NCBI GenBank assembly: GCA_000171835.1 | Contig: ABHC01000015.1 | Coordinates: 62,001-126,000, forward strand | Direction of reading: 5' to 3' | DNA: 64,000 nt | From: an alpha proteobacterium BAL199 | GTDB lineage: Bacteria; Pseudomonadota; Alphaproteobacteria; Thalassobaculales; Thalassobaculaceae | Shown here: positions 45,631-55,565 of the stretch, piece by piece | Numbering within the stretch: position 1 is the stretch's first letter | How the letters are laid out: every line of letters begins with the position of its first letter | Made by a program: the position numbers and the translations under genes | The notes under the pieces: model-generated | Seen by the model: the letters and a program-made list of their open reading frames with translations, nothing else | Database searches by the model: none | What the model was told of the DNA's origin: nothing

Positions 45631-47061
45631 TCAGAGCTGGGCTTCCAGCGGCAGCAGGTACAGGGCCCACGCCAGGAAGGTCCGCCACAGCGTCGTTCCA
45701 GGTTCGCGCTCCAACTCGACGGTGCCGTCTCCATCGTCGGTCCGCCAGACTAGGCCGCGGCCCCGCAGCATCGGCTGGAAGGCCTTCGACGGTGCCATCC
45801 CGTCTTCGATGAACGCCGTGACCTGCTCGGCCAGCGCCGGGCTGCGAACCAGCAGCCCGATCTCGGTGTTCAGGGTCGCCGAGCGCGGATCGAGGTTGAG
45901 CGAGCCGATGAACACGTCGCGCTGGTCGATCACCGCGGCCTTGGTATGCAGGTTTACGATCGACCCGTTTCGAACCGACGTGCGGAAAGGTTTGTCGCGC
46001 AGTTCATACAACTGAATACCGGCGCGCAGCAGCGGCATGCGGTACTGTCGATACGCAGCGTATGCGAGTGGTACATCGCCCGATCCTGCTGAGTTGGTCA
46101 GGATGCGGACCTGTGTGCCCCGGCGCACCAGCCGACTGAGCAGCCGGGTCCCGAACCGTGTCGGGATGAAGTACGTGGCCTCGATCAGCAGTTCCCGCAT
46201 AGGCGTGCCTTCCAGGCGCGCCAACAAGTCCCTCAGCAACCGCGGCTCGCCCGTCTCCGGCTTGTCCGGGGAGTCCACCAGCACCATCGCCTGATCGGCC
46301 ACGATCAGTTCGGCGAACCGGCACCGGATCTGCTGCTCCAGGTCACCCAGATCCAGCGCGGGATAGCGGACCGGCTGGGCCTTCTCTGCCGGTCGGATCT
46401 TGCGTCGCAAACCGCGTCGCACCGTCGACCGCACGTCTGCCAAGCGCCACCGGCCACGATCCAGGGCATGGATCGGCCGGCTGAACGAACTGTTCCAGAA
46501 GGCGTCGAACGACTCTGCCACCCGCGCAACCACCGGACCGGCGGCGAACAGATCCAGGTCCCGAAAGTTCCGCTGCGAATCCAGTTCGAAATACCGGTCA
46601 CCGACATTGCGGCCACCGACGACAGCGACCGCCCGGTCGGCGATAAACGCCTTGTTGTGCATCCGACGGCTTACCCGCCTGGCCTGGAACAACAGGCCGA
46701 ACACCAAGCCGAAACGGCGTGGAAACGGGTTGTACAGCCGGACTTCGACGTTCGGATAGGCACCGAGCCGGGCCAGTTCGGGATCGCTGCGGGTCGCCCC
46801 GATGTCGTCGAGAAGCAGCCGAACCCGTACGCCCCGATCCGCGGCGTCCAGCAGCGCCATCAGCAGCCGGCGGCCGCTCCAGTCGTCCTCCCAGAGGTAA
46901 TACTGGACGTCCAAGGTCCTTTGGCTCGCCGCGGCCAGGCCGTGCAGCGTCAGGAATGCCTCCTGCCCTGTCCGGATGAGGGAAAACCCCGATCGACCGT
47001 CGTCCGGTACATGCCGGCGACACAGGTCATCGAGCTGGGCCGTACACTCGTTCACGTCCAT
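45631..47061 (-). CDS. Phospholipase D-family cardiolipin synthase (ClsB-like)
   Basis: About 476 residues with two HKD motifs: MHNKAFIADRAVAVVGGRN in the first half and LHTKAAVIDQRDVFIGSLNLDPRS in the second. Both repeats are intact, as needed for phosphatidyl transfer. The N-terminal part (LTLHGLAAASQRTLDVQYYLWEDDWSGRRLL) is typical of ClsB/YbhO rather than the membrane-anchored ClsA. Start 47061 is chosen from family alignment; no good ribosome site is seen. It overlaps the end of the endonuclease/phosphatase gene, an arrangement also known for ybhP-ybhO (clsB) in E. coli. Confidence 0.88.
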   Translation of the reverse strand: MDVNECTAQLDDLCRRHVPDDGRSGFSLIRTGQEAFLTLHGLAAASQRTLDVQYYLWEDDWSGRRLLMALLDAADRGVRVRLLLDDIGATRSDPELARLGAYPNVEVRLYNPFPRRFGLVFGLLFQARRVSRRMHNKAFIADRAVAVVGGRNVGDRYFELDSQRNFRDLDLFAAGPVVARVAESFDAFWNSSFSRPIHALDRGRWRLADVRSTVRRGLRRKIRPAEKAQPVRYPALDLGDLEQQIRCRFAELIVADQAMVLVDSPDKPETGEPRLLRDLLARLEGTPMRELLIEATYFIPTRFGTRLLSRLVRRGTQVRILTNSAGSGDVPLAYAAYRQYRMPLLRAGIQLYELRDKPFRTSVRNGSIVNLHTKAAVIDQRDVFIGSLNLDPRSATLNTEIGLLVRSPALAEQVTAFIEDGMAPSKAFQPMLRGRGLVWRTDDGDGTVELEREPGTTLWRTFLAWALYLLPLEAQL

Positions 47062-47825
47062 GACGTACGCGCCACATGGTGACGTTGCGCAGCCGCGGCC
47101 GGCCCGGCCGAGGTGATGCTGGCCCACACCGGCAGATGATCTGAGGCGACGCGAGACTTAGCCGACACATGCACGCCGGCGTCTTCGACCCGCAGATCGA
47201 GGCTGGTAATGATTCTGTCCAGCGTGGCGATCGGCCGACGGGAGTGGAAGCTCTGCCCTGGAACCGCGACATGATGATGCTTGGCAAACATAGCTAGGCA
47301 ACCGCCGCCGAGCGTCCACTCGTTCAGATCGCCCATCATGACCGTCGGCAGCGGTTCCTCCAGCGCCTCCAGTGTCATGAGCACCGCCCGAGCCTGCCGG
47401 CGACGCCACAGGCCGAGCAGGCCAAGGTGCATACCCAGCACCCGGATGGCCGTACCACGGACCCGAAGATCAGCAAGGATCGCGCCCCGAGGTTCGAACG
47501 ACGGGAGTTCCAGGCGACGGTGCGACAGCACCTCCACATCCCGGCCAATCAGCAGCGCGTTGCCGTGCCAGCCGAGGCTGTCCGGCCTGACGCCGAACCG
47601 CACCGGTTTGAAGCTGGTTTCAGCCACGATGCTGTCCGGTGACAATACCGACGCCCGGGCGCCGAACCGGCGATCGACTTCCTGCAAGGCCACCACATCG
47701 GCGTCGAGCTCGCCGAGCACGGCAAGCACGCGATCTGGACGTCGACGCAGATCGGTCCCGACGCTCTTGCAGATGTTGTAGGAGGCAACGCGCAGCATAC
47801 CAGACACCAGTTGGGGACGGACCAT
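47052..47825 (-). CDS. Endonuclease/exonuclease/phosphatase family protein (YbhP-like)
   Basis: About 257 residues if started at ATG 47825; an ATG at 47798 just before LRVASYNICKSVG is equally possible, and the frame runs further upstream. Domain signatures are ALQEVDRRF (metal-binding Glu), GMHLGLLGL, MGDLNEW, LDRIITSLDLRV and a final SDHLPVWASI with the catalytic Asp-His. It may hydrolyse a phosphodiester in lipid or nucleic acid. It is translationally coupled to the ClsB-like gene, the same pairing as E. coli ybhP-clsB. It is divergent from iolD. Confidence 0.83.
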   Translation of the reverse strand: MVRPQLVSGMLRVASYNICKSVGTDLRRRPDRVLAVLGELDADVVALQEVDRRFGARASVLSPDSIVAETSFKPVRFGVRPDSLGWHGNALLIGRDVEVLSHRRLELPSFEPRGAILADLRVRGTAIRVLGMHLGLLGLWRRRQARAVLMTLEALEEPLPTVMMGDLNEWTLGGGCLAMFAKHHHVAVPGQSFHSRRPIATLDRIITSLDLRVEDAGVHVSAKSRVASDHLPVWASITSAGPAAAAQRHHVARTSWT

Positions 47826-47961
47826 CCGCTGGGGAACCGCCGTCGGCCGCAATGGTGGCGCCTGTGCGTCAATTCTGTCGATCCCGGGACCATCAGGCGT
47901 GATGCCTCCGTCACGCTGACGGAGTACAAATGAACGGATGGCCGAGGAAAGGGAGCGCGGC

Positions 47962-49806
47962 ATGGGCGTGATACGACTGACGGCAGCGCAGGCCGTCGTG
48001 CGCTACCTCGCGGCGCAAATGACGTCGCTCGACGGCACCCAGGTTCCATTGTTCGCAGGGGTCTGGGCAATCTTCGGCCATGGGAACGTCGCTGGACTGG
48101 GGGAGGCGCTGTGGCACGCACGCGAGGCTCTGCCGACCTTCCGGGCGCACAACGAGCAGGCGATGACGCTGGCCGCCATTGCCTACGCCAAGGCCAGCAA
48201 CCGCCGCCGCATGATGGCGTGTACTACCTCGATCGGCCCCGGTGCGTTGAACATGGTGACCGCCGCCGCGGTGGCGCATGTCAACCGGCTGCCGGTGCTG
48301 CTGCTGCCGGGCGACACCTTCGCCGGCCGCCTGCCCGATCCCGTTCTGCAGCAGGTCGAGCATTTCGGCGATCCAACCGTGACCGCCAACGACTGCTTCC
48401 GGCCGGTCTCACGCTGGTTCGACCGGATCACCCGGCCGGAACAACTGCTGACCTCCTTGCCGCGCGCTCTGCAGGTGCTGACGGATCCGGCGGAGTGCGG
48501 ACCGGTGACCCTGTGCTTGTCGCAGGATGTGCAGGCCGAAGCCTACGACTATCCCGACGCTTTCTTCGCCGAGACCCTGCGTCAGACGCGTCGGCAGGCG
48601 GCCGACCCGGATGAACTGGCACGGGCCGTAGATCTGCTGCGCAAGGCCGAGCGCCCCCTGCTGGTCGCCGGTGGTGGCGTGCTGTACTCGGACGCCGCCG
48701 ACACTTTGCGCAACTTCGCCGAACGGCACCGGATCCCGGTGGCCGAGACCCAAGCCGGCAAGGGTGCCCTGCCTTGGAATCATCCGCAGAACGTCGGCGC
48801 GGTCGGCGTCACCGGCACCGAGGCCGCGAACATCCTGGCGCGCGACGCCGACGTCATCCTTGCGGTCGGTACCCGCCTCCAGGATTTCACCACCGGGTCG
48901 CGAGCGCTGCTGCCGGGTGAGGCGCAGTTGATCCAGCTCAACGTGGCAGCGTTCGACGCCGGCAAGCACAGCTCGGCACCACTGGTCGGCGATGCCCGTC
49001 GGACATTACAGGATCTGAGTGATGTCCTTGGCGACCATACCGCTCCGTTGGCGTGGCAGAACCGGACAGCGGAGGTCATCGCTGGCTGGAACGCGGTGGT
49101 CGACCGGGTGACGGCTGCCAGCAACGCCGACCTGCCCTCCGATGCCCAGGTGCTTGGCGCGGTCAATCGACAGGCGCAGGCCGAAGACGTCGTGGTCTGT
49201 GCGGCCGGCGGTCTGCCGGGCGAATTGCACAAGCTGTGGCGCGCGCCGGGACCGGGCAGCTATCACCTGGAATACGGATTCTCCTGCATGGGCTACGAGA
49301 TCGCCGGCGGACTCGGAGTGCGGATGGCGCGGCCCGGCGGCGAGGTGTTCGTGCTGGTCGGCGACGGCTCCTACCTGATGTTGAACTCCGAGGTCGCCAC
49401 TTCGGTGATGCTCGGTCGCAAGCTGGTGATCGTGGTCCTCGACAACGGCGGGTTCGGCTGCATCAACCGGCTGCAACAGGCCTGTGGCGGTGCGCCGTTC
49501 AACAACCTGTTCGACCATGTCGACCACCGTGTCGACACCGCGGGCGTCGACTTTGCCGCGCACGCCCGAAGCCTCGGCGCCACCGCCGAGAAGATCGCGG
49601 GGATCGCCGACCTGGAGGCAGCACTGAAACGGGCGCGGGCCTCCGCCGGAACCTACGCGATCGTCATCGACACCGACCCGCTGGTCTCGACGTCAGAAGG
49701 CGGTGCGTGGTGGGACGTGGCGGTGCCCGAGGTATCCGAACGCGCCCAGGTCCGGCAGGCCCACGCGAAATACATCAAGGCTTTTGCGCACCGGAAACTG
49801 GTCTGA
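47962..49806 (+). CDS. iolD: 3D-(3,5/4)-trihydroxycyclohexane-1,2-dione hydrolase
   Basis: 614-residue thiamine diphosphate enzyme. It matches IolD rather than acetolactate synthase: TAAQAVVRYLAAQMT, PLFAGVWAIFGHGNVAGLGEAL and AHNEQAMTLAAIAYAKA at the start; the ThDP-binding GDGSYLMLNSEVATSVMLGRK to DNGGFGCINRLQ at the end. It opens the inositol-derived ring in myo-inositol catabolism. ATG 47962 is preferred because GGGAG lies seven bases upstream; the frame begins eight codons earlier. iolE follows by 23 bases. No iolB, iolC or iolG gene is adjacent. Confidence 0.93.
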   Translation: MGVIRLTAAQAVVRYLAAQMTSLDGTQVPLFAGVWAIFGHGNVAGLGEALWHAREALPTFRAHNEQAMTLAAIAYAKASNRRRMMACTTSIGPGALNMVTAAAVAHVNRLPVLLLPGDTFAGRLPDPVLQQVEHFGDPTVTANDCFRPVSRWFDRITRPEQLLTSLPRALQVLTDPAECGPVTLCLSQDVQAEAYDYPDAFFAETLRQTRRQAADPDELARAVDLLRKAERPLLVAGGGVLYSDAADTLRNFAERHRIPVAETQAGKGALPWNHPQNVGAVGVTGTEAANILARDADVILAVGTRLQDFTTGSRALLPGEAQLIQLNVAAFDAGKHSSAPLVGDARRTLQDLSDVLGDHTAPLAWQNRTAEVIAGWNAVVDRVTAASNADLPSDAQVLGAVNRQAQAEDVVVCAAGGLPGELHKLWRAPGPGSYHLEYGFSCMGYEIAGGLGVRMARPGGEVFVLVGDGSYLMLNSEVATSVMLGRKLVIVVLDNGGFGCINRLQQACGGAPFNNLFDHVDHRVDTAGVDFAAHARSLGATAEKIAGIADLEAALKRARASAGTYAIVIDTDPLVSTSEGGAWWDVAVPEVSERAQVRQAHAKYIKAFAHRKLV

Positions 49807-49829
49807 CCGACGCGCCCGTAGGAGAACCC

Positions 49830-50729
49830 ATGACCGTCCAACTCGGCACCAATCCGATCGCCTGGAGCAACGACGACCTGCCGGAACTCGGCGGTGACAC
49901 GCCATTGGAGACCTGCCTGTCCGAGGCGGCCCAAGCCGGCTTCTCCGGCATCGAGTTGGGCAATAAGTTTCCACGAGAACCGGCGGCGTTGGCCGCGACA
50001 TTGAAGCCGCACGGCCTGAAGCTGGTATCGGGATGGTACGGCGCCCTGCTGCGCGAACGGTCGGTCGAGGATGAGATCCGGGCGATGCAGCCGCATCTCG
50101 ACCTGCTCGCCGCCATGGCGTGCCCGGTGATGGTATTCGCCGAGGTCGGCGGCAGCGTCCAGGGGCAACGGGGCACGCCGCTGGCGAGCCGACCGGTCAT
50201 GACCGACCCTGAGTGGCGAGGCTATCTCCCGAAGATCACCGCGGTTGCCGAGCACATGGCGGCGCGTGGCGTCAGCCTCGCCTATCACCACCACATGGGC
50301 ACGGTGATTGAGAAGGCAAACGAGGTCGATCGCCTGATGGCTGGCACGCCGAAAGTGGTCGGCCTGCTGTACGACACCGGCCACCTGACCTTTGCCGGCG
50401 ACGATCCCTCAGCGGTCGCCGAACGTTGGGCGAGCCGCATCGTCCACGTCCACGCCAAGGATGTGCGACCCGAGGTGATGCGGCAGGCTGTCGCTGAACG
50501 CTGGAGCTTCCTGGACGCAGTCGTAGCCGGAGTGTTCACCGTGCCGGGAGACGGTTGCGTCGACTTCCGCCAGGCGTTGGCGCCGGTTGCACGGTCGGGG
50601 TACGCTGGCTGGTGGATCGTCGAGGCCGAGCAGGATCCGGCCAAGGCCGAGCCGCTCACCTATGCCCGACTGGGCCACGCTCACCTGACAGCGACCGCGC
50701 GAGCCCTCGGCGTCAACCTCGCCCGGTGA
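49830..50729 (+). CDS. iolE: Myo-inosose-2 dehydratase
   Basis: 299-residue AP-endonuclease-type TIM barrel. IolE features are LGTNPIAWSNDDLPELGGDTPLETCLSEAAQAGFSGIELGNKFPR, VSLAYHHHMGTVIEKANEVDRLM, and LLYDTGHLTFAGDDP with metal ligands in the usual strands. It dehydrates scyllo-inosose to the IolD substrate, so the two neighbours are consecutive pathway steps. AGGAG precedes the ATG at 49830. The gene converges with garD, with 12 bases between stops. Confidence 0.94.
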   Translation: MTVQLGTNPIAWSNDDLPELGGDTPLETCLSEAAQAGFSGIELGNKFPREPAALAATLKPHGLKLVSGWYGALLRERSVEDEIRAMQPHLDLLAAMACPVMVFAEVGGSVQGQRGTPLASRPVMTDPEWRGYLPKITAVAEHMAARGVSLAYHHHMGTVIEKANEVDRLMAGTPKVVGLLYDTGHLTFAGDDPSAVAERWASRIVHVHAKDVRPEVMRQAVAERWSFLDAVVAGVFTVPGDGCVDFRQALAPVARSGYAGWWIVEAEQDPAKAEPLTYARLGHAHLTATARALGVNLAR

Positions 50730-50741
50730 GACTCGACCGTT

Positions 50742-52307
50742 TCAGGTGATCGGCGCCGGGTTGAACAGCGCCAGCGAGTTGTGCAGCTTCCACTGCTCCG
50801 CCCAGGTCTTCCGGCGGCCGCTGGCGGTGTCGAGCATCAGCCGGAACAACTCCCATCCGACATCCTCGATCGTCGCCTCACCGGTAGCGATACGCCCGGC
50901 GTCGACGTCCATCAGATCGTGCCAGCGCCGCGCCAAGTCGCTGCGGGTCGCGACCTTGATCACCGGCACCTCGGCGAGACCATAGGGCGTGCCGCGTCCG
51001 GTGGTGAAGACGTGCACATTGATTCCGGCCGCCACCTGCAGGGTGCCGCAGACGAAGTCGCTGGCCGGGGTGGCAGCGTACAGCAGCCCCTTCTGCCGGG
51101 TCTTCTCGCCGGGCGAGACCACGCCGGAGATCGGCGCCGTGCCGGACTTGACGATCGAGCCCATGGCCTTCTCGACGATGTTCGACAGCCCACCCTTCTT
51201 GTTGCCGGGCGTGGTGTTGGCGCTGCGGTCGACCATCCCCTTGCTCAAATAGTCGTCGTACCAGCGCATCTCGCGGATCATCGCCTCAGCCACTTCCGGG
51301 GTCGCGGCGCGCGCCGTCAGTTGGTCGATGCCGTCGCGGACCTCGGTGACTTCCGAGAACATCACCGTCGCGCCGGCCCGGACCAGAAGGTCAGTCGCGA
51401 AACCGACAGCCGGGTTCGCGGTCACCCCGGAGAACGCGTCGCTGCCGCCGCACTGCACACCGACCATCAGGTCGGACGCCGGGCAGGTCTCGCGCCGCCG
51501 CCGGTTCAGCTTCTCCAGATGGCCTTCCGCCATCTCCATGATCGAGCGGATCATCGCGTCGAAGCCGACGTGGCGGTCGTCCTGCAGCGTGACCAGGCCG
51601 AACTCCGGCCCCGATCCCTCGCTCAAACGGCCGAACGTACCTGGCGGGATCAGCCGCTCCGGCTGCAGCTTCTCGCAACCCAGGCTGACCACCATTGCCG
51701 TGCCGCCGAAGTTCGGGTTCAGGCTGATGTTGCGCAGCGTGCGGATCGGGATGTAGGCGTCCGGCGCGTCGATCGCGACACCGCAGCCGTAGGTATGCTC
51801 CAGCCCGATGACATCATCGACGTTGGGGTAGCGCGGCAGCAACTCGTCCTTGATCCGCCGTACCGCGAACTCCACCACGCCGGACACGCATTGCACGGTC
51901 GTTGTGATCGCCAGGATGTTGCGGCTACCGACCGTCCCGTCAGCGTTTCGATAACCTTCGAAAGTGTAGCCGTCCAGCGGCGGCAGAGGCTCGATCTTGC
52001 GGGTAGCGATCGGCAGATTGGTGAGTTCAGGCGGCGCCGGCATCCGAAGGGTGCGTTCGTTGATCCAGGAGCCGGCGGCGATTGCCTCGATGGCCTGGCC
52101 GATCATCACGTTGTAGCGCAACACCGGCGCATCGGTGGCAATATCCCGCAATGCCACCTTGTGCCCCTGTGGCACGTGTTCGCGCAACGTCAGCCCGCAC
52201 GAAAACGACGTGCCCGCCGGCAACCCGCCGTCGTTGGCGATGATTGCCACGTTGTCGTCGGGGTGCATTCGGATGAACAGCGGCTGTCCCTGAACCGGCT
52301 GCGCCAT
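50742..52307 (-). CDS. garD: Galactarate dehydratase
   Basis: 521 residues, matching E. coli GarD (523) along the whole length. It has an N-terminal SAF domain ([19 protein letters not shown]), then [68 protein letters not shown] and [19 protein letters not shown]. It dehydrates galactarate to 5-keto-4-deoxyglucarate. The closely related UxaA altronate dehydratases are shorter or less similar. Start 52307 has AGGA about nine bases upstream; the longer frame is shadow. It is an apparent single gene with a palindrome in its upstream region. Confidence 0.93.
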   Translation of the reverse strand: MAQPVQGQPLFIRMHPDDNVAIIANDGGLPAGTSFSCGLTLREHVPQGHKVALRDIATDAPVLRYNVMIGQAIEAIAAGSWINERTLRMPAPPELTNLPIATRKIEPLPPLDGYTFEGYRNADGTVGSRNILAITTTVQCVSGVVEFAVRRIKDELLPRYPNVDDVIGLEHTYGCGVAIDAPDAYIPIRTLRNISLNPNFGGTAMVVSLGCEKLQPERLIPPGTFGRLSEGSGPEFGLVTLQDDRHVGFDAMIRSIMEMAEGHLEKLNRRRRETCPASDLMVGVQCGGSDAFSGVTANPAVGFATDLLVRAGATVMFSEVTEVRDGIDQLTARAATPEVAEAMIREMRWYDDYLSKGMVDRSANTTPGNKKGGLSNIVEKAMGSIVKSGTAPISGVVSPGEKTRQKGLLYAATPASDFVCGTLQVAAGINVHVFTTGRGTPYGLAEVPVIKVATRSDLARRWHDLMDVDAGRIATGEATIEDVGWELFRLMLDTASGRRKTWAEQWKLHNSLALFNPAPIT

Positions 52308-52417
52308 GACGGTCGTTCCTTCCCCTCGAAATTCCACTCTGTGAGCAACGCCGCCGCAACAATCGGTGGGTCCAGTCCCAATATGCAAGCCGATCAGGAT
52401 TGACGATCATTATTTAT

Positions 52418-52429
52418 GTTGATATCAAC
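52418..52429. promoter_or_regulatory. 12-bp palindrome in the garD/VOC divergent space
   Basis: GTTGATATCAAC is a perfect palindrome in an AT-rich stretch (about 52400-52450) between the divergent garD and VOC genes. It lies 111 bases before garD and 94 before the VOC gene. It may be a repressor site, for example for a GntR- or LacI-type regulator, but none is nearby. Confidence 0.45.
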
Positions 52430-52522
52430 TTATTAAGAACGAAAACATGACCTCGGTCAGCCGTATCAGCAATGCCGAAGTCCCGTTCGACTCAGATCCA
52501 CCGAATTGATGGAGAGAATCGC

Positions 52523-53011
52523 ATGGCCGCCAAAACCAAATCTGTTCCAGAGGGCTTCACCACCGTGACACCGCATCTGGTCGTCCAAGGAGCCGCAAAG
52601 GCAATCGACTTCTACAAGAAGGCCTTCGGCGCCGAAGAAATCGTGCGGGTGCCCGAGCCTGGCAACTCTGGCAAGCTGATCCATGCGTGCGTGCGGATCG
52701 GCGATGCGATGGTGATGCTGGCCGACGATTTCGTCGGATGCAGCGTGGCACCCGATGGGTCCGGCAACACACCGGTGACGGTCCACCTGTTTGTTCCGGA
52801 CACCGACGCGACGATCGCCAAGGCGGTCGAACACGGCGCCAAGATCGTGATGCCGGCGATGGACATGTTCTGGGGCGACCGCTACGGCCAGATCGTCGAC
52901 CCGTTCGGTCACCGATGGTCGGTGGGGACGCACCAGCGCGACCTGACGCCGGAGCAGATCACCGAAGGTGCGACAGCGATGTTCGCCGAGCACGCCAAAA
53001 TGGCAGGCTGA
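52523..53011 (+). CDS. VOC-family (glyoxalase/PhnB-like) protein
   Basis: 162 residues of the PhnB-like VOC group: TVTPHLVVQGAAKAIDFYKKAFGAEEIVRVPEP, GDAMVMLADD and MFWGDRYGQIVDPFGHRWSVGTHQ. The fold is a pair of beta-alpha-beta-beta-beta units that may bind a metal. Members of this type have no firm reaction assigned. GGAG ten bases upstream supports ATG 52523; the frame is open further back. It is followed 81 bases later by an SDR gene on the same strand. Confidence 0.88.
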   Translation: MAAKTKSVPEGFTTVTPHLVVQGAAKAIDFYKKAFGAEEIVRVPEPGNSGKLIHACVRIGDAMVMLADDFVGCSVAPDGSGNTPVTVHLFVPDTDATIAKAVEHGAKIVMPAMDMFWGDRYGQIVDPFGHRWSVGTHQRDLTPEQITEGATAMFAEHAKMAG

Positions 53012-53092
53012 TGATGACATCCGGCGAGTAGCGGTTGTCGGTCTGGCCTGCCGGCACATCTGTTGTGAAGAACAGTTGCCAAGGAGCCGACC

Positions 53093-53908
53093 ATGCCATC
53101 CACGCCGCGCCTCGCCGGACGTCATGCCATCGTGACGGGGGCCTCCACCGGTATCGGCCGGGCAGTCGCCGAGCGGTTCGCCGCCGAGGGGGCGACCGTC
53201 GCGATCAACTACCTGCGATCGGTCTCGGAAGCCGAGGAGACGCTGGCCCAAGTCCGTCGGGCTTCGGAAGCCGGCGGGTTCAAGGAGGTGGACCACCGCA
53301 TCGCCCAGGCCGACATCAGCAACGAGGCCGAGGCCCAGGAACTGATCGCCGAGTTGGAGCTTGCCTGGGGGCGGATCGACATTCTGGTGAACAACGCCGG
53401 CATCCAGATCGCGGCCGACAGCGAGGATCATCCGGTCGCCGACGTCCGACGGGTGCTCGACGTCAACCTGATCGGCGCCCTGGTCTGCTCGCAGGCCGCC
53501 ATCCGCCACTTCCTGACGCGTCCCGGCGGCGGGGTAATCGTCAACTGCTCCAGCGCCCACGAGATCATCCCCAAGCCCGGCTACATCGGCTATTCACTGA
53601 GCAAGGGGGGGCTCGGCAATCTCACACGGACCCTGGCGCTGGAATTTGCCGACCGCGGTATTCGCGTCAACGCCGTGGCCCCCGGCGCGATCCTGACACC
53701 GATCAATGACGCCTGGCGCCACGACCCCGCGACGCGTGCCTCGGTCGAAGGCCATATCCCGATGGGGCGTGCCGGCACACCGGAGGAGATCGCTGCGGTC
53801 TTCGCCTTCCTGGCATCGGATGAGGCGTCCTACATCACCGGCCAGACCCTCTACGCTTGCGGCGGGCTGACCCTGTACGGCGAGTTCAAGCAGAACTGGT
53901 CGTCCTAG
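53093..53908 (+). CDS. Short-chain dehydrogenase/reductase (glucose-1-dehydrogenase-like)
   Basis: 271 residues. The cofactor loop is TGASTGIGRAVAERFAAEGATVAINY, the NNAG motif follows, and the catalytic Ser and Tyr-x3-Lys are in NCSSAHEIIPKPGYIGYSLSKGG. The C-terminal part (VAPGAILTPIN, FLASDEASYITGQTLYACGG) is like glucose 1-dehydrogenases. The substrate is probably a sugar or polyol. AAGGAG stands seven bases before the ATG. It converges with the arsenic operon. The adjacent garD and iol genes fit a sugar theme, but that link is inference. Confidence 0.88.
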   Translation: MPSTPRLAGRHAIVTGASTGIGRAVAERFAAEGATVAINYLRSVSEAEETLAQVRRASEAGGFKEVDHRIAQADISNEAEAQELIAELELAWGRIDILVNNAGIQIAADSEDHPVADVRRVLDVNLIGALVCSQAAIRHFLTRPGGGVIVNCSSAHEIIPKPGYIGYSLSKGGLGNLTRTLALEFADRGIRVNAVAPGAILTPINDAWRHDPATRASVEGHIPMGRAGTPEEIAAVFAFLASDEASYITGQTLYACGGLTLYGEFKQNWSS

Positions 53909-53921
53909 CCCCTGCCCGTCG

Positions 53922-55004
53922 TCAGGATGACGGAAAGAACGAGCGGGTGCGGTTGGCAAACGCGACCAGCGACAGCATGACCGGCACCTCGACCAACACG
54001 CCGACCACCGTGGTCAGCGCGGCTCCCGATTGCAGCCCGAACAGGCTGATCGCCACGGCGACTGCTAGCTCGAAGAAGTTCGACGTGCCGATCAGCGCGC
54101 ACGGCGCGGCCACCGGAAACGGTACCCGCCACACCCAAGCGGCCGCGTAGGCGATCAGGAAGATGCCATAGGACTGCAGGATCAGCGGCACGGCGATCAG
54201 CGCGATCAGCAACGGCCGGTCCAGGATCACCTGTCCCTGGAACCCGAACAGCAGCACCACCGTCGCCAGCAGACCAAGCACGGACACCGGCTTGATGGCC
54301 GCGGTGAACGCCGAGACCCGCTGGTCGCGCTCGGCATCCGTACTGGCACCGGACGCCAGCCGCAGGCGCGTCAACGCACCGGCGGCCAGCGGGATCAGCA
54401 CGTACAGCACGACCGACAGCAGCAGCGTCTCCCACGGCACCTGGATGTCGGTCACGCCCAGCAGCAGGGCCACGATCGGCGCAAAGGCGAAGATCATGAT
54501 GATGTCGTTCACCGAGACCTGGACCAGGGTGTAGGTCGCGTCGCCCCGCGTCATCTGCGACCACACGAACACCATGGCGGTACAGGGTGCGGCGCCCAGC
54601 AGGATCAGGCCGGCGATGTACTCGCTGGCCGACGCCGGGTCGATCAGGTCTGCGAACAGACCCTCGAAGAACAGCACGCCAAGAGCCGCCATGGTGAACG
54701 GCTTGACCAGCCAGTTGACCACGATGGTGATGACCAGCCCCTTCGGACGCTCGCCAATCCGCCGCAGGCTGGCGAAGTCGACGTTCACCATCATCGGATA
54801 GACCATCGCCCAGATCAGCACCGCGACCACCAGGTTGACCGAGGCGTACTCCAGGCTGGCAAGCGTGGAGAATGCCCCGGGCATGACGTTGCCAAGCCAC
54901 AGGCCGGCGACGATGCACAGGGCGACCCATACGGACAGCCACTTCTCGAAGAACCCGATGCCGCCCGCGGCCGGCTGGATACGGTCGGAGATCTCGCTGG
55001 TCAT
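53922..55004 (-). CDS. acr3: Arsenite efflux transporter, ACR3 family
   Basis: 360 residues, ten helices. ACR3 signatures: [73 protein letters not shown] (with the essential cysteine) and [18 protein letters not shown]. It exports arsenite through the inner membrane using the proton gradient. It is the last gene of arsR-arsC-acr3, 30 bases after arsC. Many annotations call it ArsB, but the sequence is clearly of the ACR3 type. Confidence 0.96.
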   Translation of the reverse strand: MTSEISDRIQPAAGGIGFFEKWLSVWVALCIVAGLWLGNVMPGAFSTLASLEYASVNLVVAVLIWAMVYPMMVNVDFASLRRIGERPKGLVITIVVNWLVKPFTMAALGVLFFEGLFADLIDPASASEYIAGLILLGAAPCTAMVFVWSQMTRGDATYTLVQVSVNDIIMIFAFAPIVALLLGVTDIQVPWETLLLSVVLYVLIPLAAGALTRLRLASGASTDAERDQRVSAFTAAIKPVSVLGLLATVVLLFGFQGQVILDRPLLIALIAVPLILQSYGIFLIAYAAAWVWRVPFPVAAPCALIGTSNFFELAVAVAISLFGLQSGAALTTVVGVLVEVPVMLSLVAFANRTRSFFPSS

Positions 55005-55034
55005 GTCATGGTCTTCCGATTCGGGCGTGCCGGT

Positions 55035-55565
55035 TCAAGCGTTTTGTTCGTTCGGCACTACGGCGGTCCGGCCGATCGCGTCAAGCCGACGGCTCAGCGT
55101 CAATCGGTCAAGCGATTGCATTGGCAAACTGACAAAGATCGAGATCCGGTTGTGCAGCATTCGGTATGCATCGGCGAATGCGAAACGCCGCTCGGCCTCG
55201 GTGCCGTTCGCGCCGGCCGGGTCCGGCACGCCCCAATGTGCGGAGATCGGCTGCCCTGGCCAAATCGGACAGACCTCGCTGGCCGCATTGTCGCAGACCG
55301 TGAAGACGAAGTGCATCACCGGCGCGCCCGCAGCGGCGAACTCATCCCAACTCTTCGACCGCAACTCGTCCACCGAGTGGTTCTGGTTGCGCAGCAGATC
55401 GATCGCGAACGGATGAACCGACCCGCGCGGCTGGCTGCCTGCGCTGTACGCTCGGAACCGCCCGGCGCCGAGTCGATTGAGGATCGTTTCCGCCAGGACA
55501 CTGCGCGCCGAATTGGCGGTACACAGGAACAGCACGTTGTAGGTGTTGTAGGTGTTGTCGCTCAT
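55035..55565 (-). CDS. arsC: Arsenate reductase, low-molecular-weight phosphatase type
   Basis: About 176 residues. Cys15 and Arg21 in LFLCTANSARS form the CX5R active-site loop. VFTVCDNAASEVCPIWPGQPISAHWGVPDP is the usual redox and substrate region. The enzyme reduces arsenate to arsenite, usually with thioredoxin. The start at 55565 overlaps the arsR stop as ATGA; the longer frame is shadow. Codons 4-10 repeat (TYNTYN), from a short GTTGTAGGT duplication in the DNA. Confidence 0.94.
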   Translation of the reverse strand: MSDNTYNTYNVLFLCTANSARSVLAETILNRLGAGRFRAYSAGSQPRGSVHPFAIDLLRNQNHSVDELRSKSWDEFAAAGAPVMHFVFTVCDNAASEVCPIWPGQPISAHWGVPDPAGANGTEAERRFAFADAYRMLHNRISIFVSLPMQSLDRLTLSRRLDAIGRTAVVPNEQNA

